From the NCBI GenBank assembly GCA_037349315.1, contig JBAIAC010000133.1:1364001-1428000 (forward strand): DNA of 64,000 nt, in the 5' to 3' direction. This document shows, piece by piece, positions 23,641-35,778 of this stretch. The stretch's first letter is position 1; each line of letters begins with the position of its first letter. Source of the stretch: Chelydra serpentina. Taxonomy: Eukaryota; Chordata; Testudines; Chelydridae. Made by a program: the position numbers and the translations under genes. A model generated the notes under the pieces. The model ran no database searches and was not told where the DNA came from. It worked only from the letters and a program-made list of their open reading frames with translations.

Positions 23641-25196
23641 GGATGGAATATTAGCGCCACTTAAAAAAAAAGTCATGTCAAAGTCTCATGTCGCTCCCCA
23701 GATCAGCTCATGATTTATAGCCTCAGAATTTGGGGCTATTTGATTTTCATTAAGCAGTAACTTTAAAAAAGTTGAGGCCTGATCTTGCGCTGGTGGGAAC
23801 CAACACAGCTGCATCAACTTCAACTACTGTACGCTGATTTATACCAACCGAGGATCTAGGCTATATTTCAAATTCTGTTTTCCTAGGATGCTCCATCTGT
23901 CAGTGACCTGTTCTCTCCCTTTTCTGGGGTGTAAAAAACAGCCTCTGCGTCATTCAGGCATGTTTGCACATTTGTTTTACGGGCTGACCTGCCTACAGCT
24001 TATAGATCCCTGGACCTTCAATTATCTCCTGCTTCCCTCCAGATTTAGCTCTGATATGTAAAGACAGGAGGAGGAAGGATGGCTTGGGGTCTAAGGCAGA
24101 AGGTTTGGAGAATGGAAGGCCATGATTTTCAGAAGTGATTAGCAATCGTGGGCAACCCATTTGCAACACTTTAAGGAGTCCTGATCTTCAGAGGGCAGGT
24201 GCTCAGGACTTTCTGAAAATCAGGCTCCTTTGAGGTGATTCAAGCTGGACACCTAAAGCCATCAGTCACTTGGCCTTGGGTTTGGCCATAGACATCTTGA
24301 ATGGTCTTGTTTAAAGCAATAACTTGTCCTCTTCAGCCTCCTCCTATGTTAGCATAACTAAGTAGCACATATTCTATGGGACAATTCAAGGTGAAGTGGC
24401 CCATTTACACCCCCGTAGCCATAGTGGGTTACAGATTGTTGGAATAATCCACAAATCCAGTGTTTTGATTAAGACCGTGATTTTCAGTGTCTAGCAAAGC
24501 TATGAATGTAAGCTCCCAGGCTTGTCTTTTGAAGGTGTTGGGCAGGTTTCCTTTGAGGATGAGGACTAAGAGGTCAGATATAGAGCGATCACTTTCTGAA
24601 AAGCGTTCACCCACCGGTGATAGGATGTTTTTGTCTTACTTTCCTGTGTAGGTTCTTAAATAGGACATAGGCATTGTGTTGGCCTTCGTTTCAGGAGTGA
24701 ATGTCAACCCCAAGGGCTTGAATTGAAGCCCACTATTGAAGTCAATGGAAAGACTCCCATTGACTTTAATGATCATTGGATCTCATGCAGAGCGAGTAGT
24801 CGGGGTGGGGGGGAATGCTAAGCATGCAAGACTCCCATCTGCCCCAGCACTGCAAAGGTAAATTCCCCAATACTTCCAATTAGCTACAAGCCAGGATTAA
24901 AAGGGCCAACCTGGAATCTTGCACGGCATCAGATTGCTCTACCCGTACACCTTTCTGCACCACTTTCCTATTATTAATTTGCTAAACGAAGATCTAAAAC
25001 ATGGAGCAAGATTCATTCCTGCAGTAACTCCAGTGTGGTCAGTGGAATGATGCCAAGGATCATTGGCCAATAAAGTTTTTAAATGAAAGGAAGCTCAGGG
25101 TGTGTCATGCACACTGGGGCGGAAAACGGACTAATAACCACAGTAAAAGGATAGCATCAAATGGAAGAGTTATGCTTATAAAGAAATTTAATTTAG

Positions 25197-25325
25197 TAAT
25201 TAATTAGGAACTTATGCAAAAAAGATGTCTCTCATCCTGCCGGCAGTCTGAGAAACCATATAAAAGAACTCGTAACTGAGAGTTCTTTTAAGCACCCCTG
25301 CGACTTATTCTCTGCCGTGCACTGG
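25197..25325 (+). promoter_or_regulatory. Promoter and exon 1 of the Pro/Cys-rich gene, with GC donor
   Basis: taattaattagg (25197-25208), agatgtctctcat, TATA (tataaaa, 25259-25265) and exon 1 ending gtgcactgg at 25325 are followed by gcaagt (25326-25331) where the paralogues have gtaagt. The flanking tctgattt is conserved, so the donor position is clear. Confidence 0.78.
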
Positions 25326-26544
25326 GCAAGTCTGATTTGATTCAATCTCTTCGTAAGTATCAGAATATCCCTTTTTCTCGGCAGTTTTAACCTTAACTGA
25401 ATCTTGCCAAATACGCCTGACTCTTAGAATGTTAAGGGGTTTCTTTCCATAAGAGCCTTTTTTTTTTTTTTTTTGGTAGTTATTCACTTGCAGGCACTGG
25501 TGGATTCGGGCATTAGAAGTCAAGGCTAGAATTTTCAGTATTTAGGACACCCAGTTCCCATTAATTTTACTTAGAAAATTGGGCACCCAAATCCCTTAGC
25601 CAGTTTTGAAAAATCTTAGCCCTGGTAACTTTTATGCTGGAGAGTCTTATTTAGTGAATTTTTTAATATCTGTCTGGCCATATACTCAGCTGAGTTCAAT
25701 AGACTCACACCAGTTTACACCAGCTATGAATCTGGCCCTAGCCCTTCCCCAACTACAAAGATAGGAAGCTCAGATTTCATATCTAACTACCAAAGTTTAA
25801 CTTTACTGTTATTTTCTGTAAGGTAAAGGGCTGGGATTGTCTATGGGATTTGCGTGCCGAACACCCATAAAACTCCCCACTTATTGGTTCTTGTGCCTTC
25901 CTTTGAAGGAGTTGGTATTGCCCAGTGTGGGAGACAAGAAACTGGAGGAGACAGACTACTGGTCTGCTAATGAAGTAAGATCTGGAAACCAAAGGGCTGC
26001 TCTGTGATGCCGGACAGAACTAGTTTGCAAGCAGAGGTTAAATTTGAATTAGGAAAGTAGCATTATTAAAATTGTCACCATCATATGCTGGAGTGAAAAT
26101 ACCAGCTGTCCATGACAGAAATATTCTAGACTGAGTGTTTACTTCTTTAACCCACTTGTTGGCCTTTGCTTTCTTCTGTGGCTTTATTAGAACAATTCTA
26201 AGGCATTGCAGGACAGAGCAGAAGAGAGATTAAAAGACAAGGCGATATAGAACAGTACACTAACAATGGAACAGGACCTTGGAGTCGAAGAACTGGATTG
26301 GAACAGGAAATCCGACTTCCGTTCTTGCCTCTGCTAAGATTTCATTCATGTCCTTGAGCAAATGAACTGGAGCCAGATTTTCCAAGAAACTCACTGCTCA
26401 ATATGCTCAGATGGAGTAATAATCTGGCCCTTAATTTCCCTGTCTCAGGTGCAAATTGGGGATAAATTTTCCTTTGTTTTGTCTATTTAAAGTGTAAATT
26501 ATTCAAGTCGGGACCTTCTCTTACTGTGTGTGTACAGTGCTCAG

Positions 26545-26770
26545 CATAGTAATAACACCCAGCTTGTCTATAGCTCTTTTCATCCGTAGATCTCAAAGCA
26601 CTTGACAAGGAGATCTAGATCATTGTGCCCATTTTATGGATGGTGAAACCGAGGCAGAAAGCAGTGAAATGATAATTACAGTCACCCAGCAGCCTAGTGG
26701 CAAACTTGGGAATGGAACCTAGGTCTTCAATGGTGTCCAGTGCTCTAGCAACTAGTTCACACTGCCTCTC
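26545..26770 (-). repeat. MIR SINE, reverse orientation, in the Pro/Cys-rich gene intron
   Basis: gatctcaaagcacttgacaa, cccattttatggatggtgaa, accgaggcagaaagcag and tggaacctaggtcttcaatg are the reverse-complement MIR order. Confidence 0.75.
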
Positions 26771-26839
26771 AATTGGGAACTTTAGGCACTGCTGGCATGC
26801 AAATTATACATAATAGGACTAAACAACTCTACGTGCCTG

Positions 26840-26990
26840 GGTTTTAGACTCAGTTCTCCCGCTGGCTCACTAAGCAACCCTGGGCAAGGCGCTTCTGGGC
26901 CTCAGCTTTCCCCTTTATAAAACAGGGATAATAACTAGCTCGAACACCGCTGTTGTGAGGACTAATGGCTCCACAAAGCAGTGAAGAAGC
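26840..26990 (+). repeat. MIR SINE
   Basis: gggttttagactcagttctc, aagcaaccctgggcaaggcg, ctttataaaacagggataat and tgttgtgaggactaatgg. Confidence 0.75.
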
Positions 26991-27400
26991 ATGTTGCCAC
27001 TCAAGCAGTAGGTAAGACGTTTATCAGTGGCTGAAGCTATAAAGAAAAGGGTTAGGAGTTGCAAAGGAGCAGGCTCAAGAAACGGAGTGGGAGGATAAGA
27101 GAGGCAGAGGGTTGGAGATGGAGCAAGCTGGGGTGATCTCTAGGAAAGGTCATCAATGAAGGCTTCACAGATATAATTGTGCCCTTAAATGCACTCTCTT
27201 TGCCCTTCACCTGCCTGCCTATCTCCCTTCCCCTCCATATCTATTTAATCACGGTTATACCTACCAGTCTGTGTACCCTCTAGGTTCTTACATGATCCTC
27301 TATCACAGGATCTGAGCCTGGAGCCTCTTAACCTATTGGTTCTGTTGTGTTGTACTCTATCCCTTCCGGTGTGTTTCAGGTTGACCTACTCCACGGGAAG

Positions 27401-27889
27401 ATGTCTTACTTTGCCTACCAGTACAAGCAACGGAACTACACCCCCTATTCAACCACGCGCCTCATGCCACACGTGGAACCCTGCGTCGTTAAAGGCCCAG
27501 CCCCACACGTTACCAAGTGCTCAGAGCCGTGCGCGGTGAAACACCCAGCACCATGCACTACCAAGTGCAGAGACCCCTGTGCTGGGAAGCCCTCAGTCCC
27601 ATGTGCTACCAAGCGTTTTGAGCCACATGCCCCGAGACACCCCGTGCCGTATATCCCCAAATTCTCTGAGCCAGTGGGCGTGAGGTATCATGAGCCGTGT
27701 GGTTTAACACACCCTCAGCCATTCCCCGAGAGATGGAATCCATGCGCTCCATCATATGTGCCTCCCTATGTTACGGGATACCCTCAGGCATGTGGTCCAA
27801 CATATGTGCCATCTTTTCCGAATTACCCATACCCTTATGCGCCCCAGTGGCCTGACACGTGGGGCTACGGAAACTGTGGGCCGTGCTAA
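27401..27889 (+). CDS. Pro/Cys-rich EDC repeat protein with CBP-like tail, 162 aa
   Basis: Likely a cornified-envelope or scale-matrix precursor; I cannot assign a family name. The start is the first ATG after the acceptor gtgtttcag ending at 27379; the intron (25326-27379, 2054 bp) has a GC donor. Residues 26-100 carry five copies of a 16-residue unit (starting at 26, 42, 58, 74 and 90) of the form E-P-C-x-x-K-x-P-x-P-x-x-T-K-C, decaying towards the end. Residues 111-150 are Pro/Tyr-rich with repeated YVPP/YVPS steps. The tail GYGNCGPC matches the GNCGPC tail of the CBPs, and the 3' UTR opens with the same taaatccagaag as theirs. Basic repeats (KHPAP, TKC) could offer Lys for transglutaminase, and Cys pairs could form disulfides; both are inferences. 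There is no signal peptide or beta core box. Confidence 0.85.
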   Translation: MSYFAYQYKQRNYTPYSTTRLMPHVEPCVVKGPAPHVTKCSEPCAVKHPAPCTTKCRDPCAGKPSVPCATKRFEPHAPRHPVPYIPKFSEPVGVRYHEPCGLTHPQPFPERWNPCAPSYVPPYVTGYPQACGPTYVPSFPNYPYPYAPQWPDTWGYGNCGPC

Positions 27890-28612
27890 ATCCAGAAGCA
27901 CCGGCCGCAGAACAAAAGCCAACCAGGAAATGAAAACGCTAGACACAGATTTCACCGCTGAGCGTATGGGCATGGCCTGCAGGCATGCTGGTGGGCGCTC
28001 AGTGCTGCTGAGAAACAGGGGCCATCTCGCTTTCCCATGCTATCCTTTACCTTAGATTTATGACTACTTACTCCAATGGCAAAGCAGCTGCTTGCGCCTT
28101 TTATTATTAACACAGTGGGCTTTGGCACTTTGATAACCGCTCTGCCAGTGTAAAGGAGGTTAGGGCCCTAAGGTGGGCATATGTTGTGTTTACACTCACT
28201 ACAAGATGCCTTCAAGGACCAGAGGGGCGTAAAATAGCCTTAGTATCATGAGAATTTGGCCCTTTCTAAGAATATGTACCATTTCTAGCCTTTCTAGGAA
28301 TATGCACCATTTGTTTCTGTTTGTTAACTTGGCTACAGAAGCTGTTTTGCGCAGAAGCTGTTTTTAATTCTGTGCGTATATTGGGCTTTGTCCTAGACGA
28401 AGCCCACAGGGGGTAAAACAAGGAGCTTAAAGTGGCGGAAAAACAGAACTTGATTGCCCAACTCTACAGTGCAACAAAGAAAGAGCATCTTGAGTGAAGT
28501 GACTTACCTCAGAGGGACTTCGTAGCTCTGGTATATGACTGGAAACCAGAAAGTGTATTCTCTGTACTTTGCATTATTTCATTCTGCACATTGTATACTC
28601 CACTTCTTACGT

Positions 28613-28618
28613 ATTAAA
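28613..28618 (+). terminator. Poly(A) signal ATTAAA of the Pro/Cys-rich gene
   Basis: The context cattatttcattctgcacat upstream of attaaaactcacattgcat is also seen near the CBP-1 signal (14368-14420), pointing to a shared 3' end. Confidence 0.65.
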
Positions 28619-28769
28619 ACTCACATTGCATCCCGGCACCGGCTTTCACTTCCTCCTCGGTTCCTTATTTACGATTCACCACGGCTGGAATGCCCATTCG
28701 CAGATGGGCCAGAAGGCAGCTCATGCACCACCTCACGCCACATTAATACTAAGCCTTGCCTCTCATACA

Positions 28770-28955
28770 GCGTTTTTCATCGGTAGGATCTTAAAGCACT
28801 TTACTAAGGAAGGCAGTGTCATTCTCCCCAGTTTACAGAGGGAGAAACTGAGGCAAAGAGAGGGGGAAGTGACTGGCCCACGGTCACTCAACAGCAGAGG
28901 TGGGAATAAACCAAGCTCCCAGTCCAGCGTTCTATTCACTAGGCCAGACTCCTGT
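28770..28955 (-). repeat. MIR SINE, reverse orientation
   Basis: atcttaaagcactttactaa, ccagtttacagagggagaaa, ctgaggcaaagagagggg and ttctattcactaggcc. Confidence 0.8.
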
Positions 28956-29419
28956 AGCCAAGGTCTAACAAAGGAAGGATGGTCGGGGGGGTTAGGGAAC
29001 TAGGCAAGGGGTTGGGAGACCTGGGTCCACGCCCAGGCTCTGACAGACTTGTAGGGGCTGCCCATCTGTACAACAGGGATAACAGCCCTGCCTCACGGGG
29101 AGTTGGGAGGTTGGGCAAGGCACTCGAGTACTACCACAATGGGGGCCGGTGGCCAAGTCTACGGGGGCTGGGTATTACTATTATTCTGCACCACGTGGGC
29201 CCAGTTTCAAGAGCTGGGGCCTGAGTCTCCTCTCGCTCGTGCTGGTGTAAATCCAGAGTCACACCTGCCGGGTCTCCCACACCGGCCAGGCCGCTCCCGC
29301 CTCTAGCTGCCCGCCCCACTGCGGTTGCCTAGGTAACGGGCATTCCTTAACCTGGGGACACTCTAGGCTCTGTCTCTATGGTGAGACCCAGCGAGGAGGA
29401 CTCTAACGCTAGATGAGAG

Positions 29420-29536
29420 CGGTGGTTCCCAACCCGCGGCCCAATCAGCACACAGCGGCGGCCCATGTGACCTCCTCAGGGCCATAAAGGTTGTATTGGA
29501 TGCGGCCCACAATGGTGAATAGGTTGAGAACTGCTG
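29420..29536. mobile_element. Short hAT MITE
   Basis: The 117-bp element has ends cggtggttcccaacc and ggttgagaactgctg, flanked by gatgagag (29412-29419) and gattagag (29537-29544). Confidence 0.75.
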
Positions 29537-29564
29537 GATTAGAGACTTGGAGCTCTGTCTAGAG

Positions 29565-29734
29565 CAGCGGTTCTCAGCCGCGGGTACGCGTACCGGCCTT
29601 CCACGGGGTACGTCACCGCCGCTAGATACTGGCCTAGTTTTACATCAGGCGATATAAAAAGCACTAGCGAAATCAGTACAAACTAAACTTTCATACAGAC
29701 AGTGACTTGTTTATACTGCTTTATATACTATATC
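29565..29734. mobile_element. Partial hAT element, same family as 50152-50542
   Basis: It starts cagcggttctcagcc and runs through an A/T-rich part (actaaactttcatacagaca) that matches the reverse complement of about 50395-50470. It is followed directly by another hAT-type end, cagtgtttctcaacctgggg, at about 29735. Confidence 0.65.
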
Positions 29735-29834
29735 AGTGTTTCTCAACCTGGGGAGGGGGGCAACCCCAGGGGCTTCGCAGGATGAGTTTATGGGGGTCGC
29801 AAGTGCAGGGCTGGCATTAGGGGGTGGCAAACAG

Positions 29835-32740
29835 GGGCCCCCACAAAGCTAAGATACATGCTGAAGCCCACGCCCCGCCACCCGGGGTTCATGAATTGTG
29901 ACATCTCCTTGTTTAGGATTCTTCCCTGTTACTGCTTCTCCAGCCCCATGCATTCATCCTGATTTTACTGCTGTCTGTGACTGAATAATAGAGACAGTTT
30001 GTTTCTGGCTTCTTGATGACATGCTGCAAAAGAGACTTTGTTTATCAGCATGTGCTGTAGCCTTTAAACCCGGAGACTGCGCAAGGACGAAAGCAAGGCA
30101 GTTTAAAAACTAAGAAAGGAGGAAAAACTGTCTCCTGCAGTCTCCTATAACGTGAGATTTTATACCTATTGTACCTTGTCTAGCTCTTTGCAGATACATG
30201 ACATGGGCACTGCATTGGTATAGATGCAAAAACTGTATCCTCCACCTCTCTTTGCTAGTCAAATGAAATCATGCTAGACTACCTCCTGTCGTTTCCTTTA
30301 TTTTGCATTTCCTGCTCCATCCAGACCTCTGTTGACCAAAGTCCAGATGCATTAAACAAAAGGAAACCACTCATACTGGGAATATTAGTAGAGCAGGAAT
30401 TTTCATGGACAAATGACTCAGCTATAAAATCACAAGAGAATAGAGAAAAAGAGCAACTTTCACTTTGAAATATTATAGCATTGCCAACCCAACAAACCAG
30501 TTTTTCCATCAGTCATTGACTAGCTCCGCACCCACACATCAATCAGTCTGATTGCAAAACCATGTTTTCTTTGATTCAAAGCGAGAAAGCATCCTTAGAA
30601 ACAGGCTTGATACTTAAAATACCATGTATAAACTGTCACAGCGTATGGCCACAAAACACTTTCCACATTTCGGTCATTTGTCACATTTCAATGGTGTGCG
30701 TCACGCAGTGGCAGGCTAGAAGGCTCAGAAGCATGTCTGTTATCCTTTGGAGAAACTGTTCTTTGGAATTTAATACCGTCCTGGTGCCAGTTCAGTTATG
30801 CAAATGAATTAATTTGGGAGCCTTACACGTAAATAAGCACAACCGATGTGGGTTTTCTGGGTTTGTTATCTTAGCAATGGATGGGATCCGGAACTGATCA
30901 AAGGAGAACGTCATAAGTGGACTCCCACACTGACAGCACCTTCGGAAGCCAAGACTTCCATGTGTTATATAAATAGATTGATACACTATGTACCGATGAT
31001 GTAACGTTGTCTAATAGTTTTCAATGCACGGCATCGTCCCACAAGTCCCTGTGTCTGAGAAAATTAGCAGGCCCTATGAAATCCACACACTGAAGCCCAG
31101 CTACTATTTTTCATCCCCTCCTGCCTTGAAACCATTCCCCAGGGCTCTCCAATCTTTAAAAATAAGACATGTGTAAAAGGAGCTCTCGATGCAACAAAAA
31201 TAAATCTACTCACAGGACTGCAGGCTGGGACCTTTAACTGCATCCCAGGGCAGGGGAATCTCCGACCAACTTGAGAGGAAGGGTGGAACGTGGCTCCATT
31301 CCATAACGTTCTGGGTAACCCAGTTAACTCTATTATGACCACGTCACTACGTGCGCAGTAGGGAAACCATGGATTTGGAGATGCCAGGAACAGCTCCCAC
31401 AACGCTGTTATTCAGCAGACCTTGCAATGAGTGCTCTATGCAAAGCAGGATGCTTTTGTGCTTAAGACATCAAACAGTTCCCAGCTCCTTCCCTAGTTTC
31501 CTGTGGGACTTCAGCCAATCACTTGATCTGTTCGCCTCAGTTCCCCACCTCTACTATAAGGATAATAATGCTCCCTGCTACTAATGATCTGGATACGGTA
31601 GAGCCTACCAGCCCCACTTATGTGCTAGGTGCTGCCCAAACACAGAACAAAGAGCTAAGTAGCTACGTGCCTTTGTGAACCCCACCCTAAGCTCTCCAGG
31701 TCAAGGACCGTCTCTTACTAGATTTATGTATCCCCCGCCTTATGATCCCGCAAGGGCACCCGCACTCTGAGCTCGGTGGGATCCCTCGCTGCTATTCGTC
31801 ATAATAATGTACATGTGCTTTTGGGACAGATAGGGCAGTTTCCTGCAATATCCTGGCCCGACCTTATTGAATTAAATTGGAGTATCTTAGGAGTTTGTGG
31901 TATTAAAAACGCAAGTGTTGCTGTATTATTGTGTGTAACATCTGGGGGGGCAGGAGGAGAAAGACCTGGATAATGTAAACCCTAGGAAGGATTAAGAGCT
32001 TCCAATTATTATTTTTTAATGGGCCTGATGAGACTGAATGTTTAGTTAAGTGGGTTTCCTAGAAAATATTTGGGGGAGATGCAAATTACCCACCTCAGTC
32101 TAGACCCATCCTTTAGAAACTGTGCCTTGAGACGCCCATTGTCTGCTGATCACCTGCTACATGAGGACAAAGTCAGAGGCCCAAACTGGACAAGAGAATG
32201 ACCCTCCATTCATGAGGGTGCTTGTTCTAAGTCAAGGCAGTTATGAACTTGTAGCCACAGAAAAACTCCTTGGGCTGGGGAGGGGGTTGAAGGAGCCTCT
32301 GTTGGAGTTGGGGTGATCTCTGGGAAGCATCTTCGCATGCGTGTAGGTTCTTTGATTGGTTTTAATACAGTTTCTCCATAGCGCTTTCACCATAAACATA
32401 AGTGGGCTTGTTTTGAAAGAGCTCTGTGGTAATTAAACAGTAGCAATTACGCTGTTTAGGGCCTGTGAGGAGGAAAGTAGAGCAGGCTGGCTGAGGCAGT
32501 CTGAATTTGCTGGGGGAATTCACAGCATAGTCAGGGAACTCTGGAGCCTGGAAATATCTGCTCAGGAGGGACACCACGACACGGGTCTCTGCCCGAGAGT
32601 GGTAACAGCTGGGGAGCCAGGAATCTAAGTGTGGGTGCCCTTGCGGGATCCTAAGCAGGGGATACAGAACTGGAACAGTCTTATACTATCCCCATTAATC
32701 ATAAAAGTTCTGGTAGTGGCCCCATTTATGAAACTTCTAG
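29835..32740. other. No gene seen; faint MIR tail
   Basis: Only a MIR-like stretch near 31440-31590 (ttcgcctcagttccccacct, then aaggataataatgct) and a repeat tail near 31680-31800 can be suggested. No splice-flanked coding frame was found. Confidence 0.4.
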
Positions 32741-32744
32741 GCCT

Positions 32745-32935
32745 TATAAAGGCAGTAGTGTTTAGCAGCTAGAGCGCCGACGTGGGCCTCTTGGTGCCTA
32801 GGGTTCTAATCCCAGCCCCGCTGCCAGCCTACTGAGTAACCTGGGGCAAGTCACTCCAGTTCTGTGCCTCAGTTTCTCTATCTAAAAAGCAGCAAGGGAC
32901 ACCTCCTGTGTGAAGCACTTTGCAATCTGCTGCTG
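32745..32935 (+). repeat. MIR SINE
   Basis: gtgtttagcagctagagcgc, taatcccagccccgctgcca, acctggggcaagtcactcca and ttctgtgcctcagtttctct. The first 75 bp recur at about 34328-34400. Confidence 0.8.
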
Positions 32936-34836
32936 CAAGAGCTGGGTAGTCTTATTGTTACAGATCCACAGAACATACCTGTGTGCATGTCCTTTCTTTC
33001 ATCGTTAACACGGGGCAATTCCTCCCGCATTGCAAAGTGGGATTGCATGCCGAGGCTTAGCCCTTAGCTAACGCAGAATGCATTCTTGCTTTTTATATGG
33101 CACACGAAGGACGAAACTGACTCCAAGGCAGAGGTCCAGCACAGAGGCCTATTGCAAGACTGAAATGCGACTTAAGCCCTGTTTTGAGGATTTAATAGGC
33201 AAGAGGCCTGGTGCCAGAATTCAGTTCCACCTAGAGAGAAAACGACCTGCTTTCGCTTTTTTTTGTCATCTAATCTCCCCACCGCCGGATGAGCCTGACC
33301 TAAAGTCGTAGGACAAAGCTAGAGTGAGCTGGCATAACTCCATGCTACTATGCCTGCTACCAGGTGAGGATTTGACCCACTGTGATGGAAAGGATAAAGA
33401 ATTGAAATAAAATCCTGCTCTCCGCCAGTGGCCGTGGAGCAAAGCTGCGTGCAGGTGGCTTGAATTGTCTTATGTGGTCAGGTTAAAAAGTAGAGTCTAG
33501 CTTTGTATGTGTTAAACTGAGCATTTTTGCCATTGGCTGGCACAGCGACAGCGCTGCAACATGTGCATGAAACACATCAGCAACTTGTGTTCCTTTGAAC
33601 GACCTGAACAAAGGATCCCTTCAGAGGCTGTTTGCACAATAATTCCTCCCTCCACACCTTGAAAATTACACCAAGCGGCACCGGAGATGCCAGCATCTTT
33701 GTCAGCAAGATAGTTGAATCCTGTGTGCTAATGAAGCGCATCAGTAAAAAAAATTAAGACACCTGTTTGGGATATTCAGCACAGAAATATTTGTATTGAT
33801 CATATTCTGAATATAGGGGAAGGGCATTTAGAAGTAGGGAGCCAGGTCCCCAGGTGATGTAAGTCAGCACAGCTCCACTGAAGTCAATGGAGGCATGTCA
33901 GTTTCTATGAGATGAGAATCTGGTCCATCCTATACACACAACTGACTGTTTAGCTAAAGAACACAGTGCAACTCAGATACCCTTACCTAACTGGACTACA
34001 GTGGAGTTAAGGTGAATAAGGGTAGCAGGAATCTAGCCTACGGTTAGGAAATTCAAGGATATCCCAAATTATAATAAGATTATAAAATAAAAAACACACA
34101 CGAGTATTGGAAGGGAGCTAAACTTCCATCATTCAGGGCTTAAACCAACTTCAGTTTTAGGGGGGTTAGGAAGAATCCATGGGGGGAGATGGTCCCAGAA
34201 CTGCCTACTGCAGGGTGCATTAACTTTATTCTGAAAGTATCCAGTACTGGTGACTGTCGAAGCCAGGAACCTCGACTACCTGGACCCTGCTCTGATCCAG
34301 TCCAGCAATTCCTATAGCTGCTAAACTTTGGACTTATAAAGGCAGTAGTGTTTAGCAGCTAGAGCACCCACCTGGGACTCTTGGAGCCTAAGGTTCTAAT
34401 CCAAGGATATCTCCGCAGAAATTAATGCAAGGGAGCTGGCTATTGGGTGCGAGTGTCCTAAAAACACACAGGAACGCAGGCCAAGATTTTCAGAGCTGGG
34501 TGCCTAAATTCAGGCACCTAAACAAACAACAACAAAAAGAGGCCCAATTTTCAGAAGTGTTCAATACCTACAAACGCGACGCTAGCCGGCAATGGGAGTC
34601 CTAATCCAAAGATGTGAATCCCTAAATATGGGGTTTGGTGCCTAACTTTAGCTACGAGTTTGAAAGCATGAGCCTGAAATGCCATGTACCCTGGCATTTT
34701 GCCTCTTCTGGGTATTCTTCAGGGGTCTCCTATCCCAGTAGGAACATTCATAATTAAAAATATGGAATGCTTCGTATTCACTGCACTAAGATCCCCCACC
34801 AAGAGTGCCTACAACACTTAGGTCCACAGGACCCTT

Positions 34837-34882
34837 TGTCGCTTCTACAGATCCGGACTAACACGGCTACCCCTCTGATACT
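34837..34882 (-). repeat. Fragment of the interspersed repeat also found as a palindrome at 60726-60956
   Basis: tttgtcgcttctacagatcc, then ggactaacacggctacccct, is the reverse complement of the left end of the 60.7-kb copy. Confidence 0.7.
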
Positions 34883-35125
34883 TACAACATTTAAAAGCCT
34901 CAGTCTTGTTTTTGAAAGTGACTTAGGCACTTAAGCGTTTTAAGTGAATGGGACTTAGGCTGCTAAATGCATAAGGTACTTCTGCAAACTTCACCCTAGA
35001 TCAGTCATTTTCTTTAGTAAGAGCAGCTTTTTGGAGGGGATAAGGGAGTTCCTACCCTTTCAAGTAGTTAACCTAGAAAGAGCAGCTGCCAACTGAGTGT
35101 TTTAATCCAGCAGCATCACAAGCAG

Positions 35126-35291
35126 TGACTCAAGTGAGAGTTTCTAATAAAAATGGATAGTAAAAGTAAGACTGTAAATGCCAAGCACTTCTCTGTTGCA
35201 AGGAGGAGAGCTCAGGCACTATATAAAAAGGTCTTCTCATCAGAGGCCTCCTGTATTCTCTTCATTGTGTTTCTCTGTGGCATCGAACCAG
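35126..35291 (+). promoter_or_regulatory. Promoter and non-coding exon 1 of the SPRR-like gene
   Basis: A perfect AP-1 site, tgactca (35126-35132), lies 90 bp before TATA (tataaaa, 35222-35228). Exon 1 ends aaccag at 35291, followed by gtaagt at 35292. The TAATTA module of the CBP-type promoters is absent. Confidence 0.75.
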
Positions 35292-35778
35292 GTAAGTCAA
35301 TGTTAATTTTTTTTTTAAATAATGTCGAGCTCTAAGTTCATGGCTAGTGTTTCCTATAACTCAAAGTGTGGACGTCTAGTTCTTGGGAGGATAGATCCTT
35401 GTTGGTTTAAGTGGCCATTAATGATGGCAAAATTAATGAGCCTGTTTCTCCACTTGTGTGGGTGTCAATCAGGAGAGACTGCATTGAAGGCAACTGAGTT
35501 CACACACATGTAAGGGGGAACATCACCTGTGAGCAGAGTCCCAACCCAATGCCTGAATAGCACTTAAGCTCCAATTGGAGAGGCCCGGGAGGGTTTAAAT
35601 GGTGACCAGATAATTGGTGTTTTCCTCTCACTGTTTATTAAGGAGCCATCAAAAACATTTCATGGGCCAGTGGAAGATCTGCCCCCTAGCCTTTTATTTC
35701 ACCCCCGGCCGATGCAGTAAAATGTCTGTAAAAGCTGTCCTAACCTTTGTTTCAGGTTTCGTGCCATCGCACTGAGAG

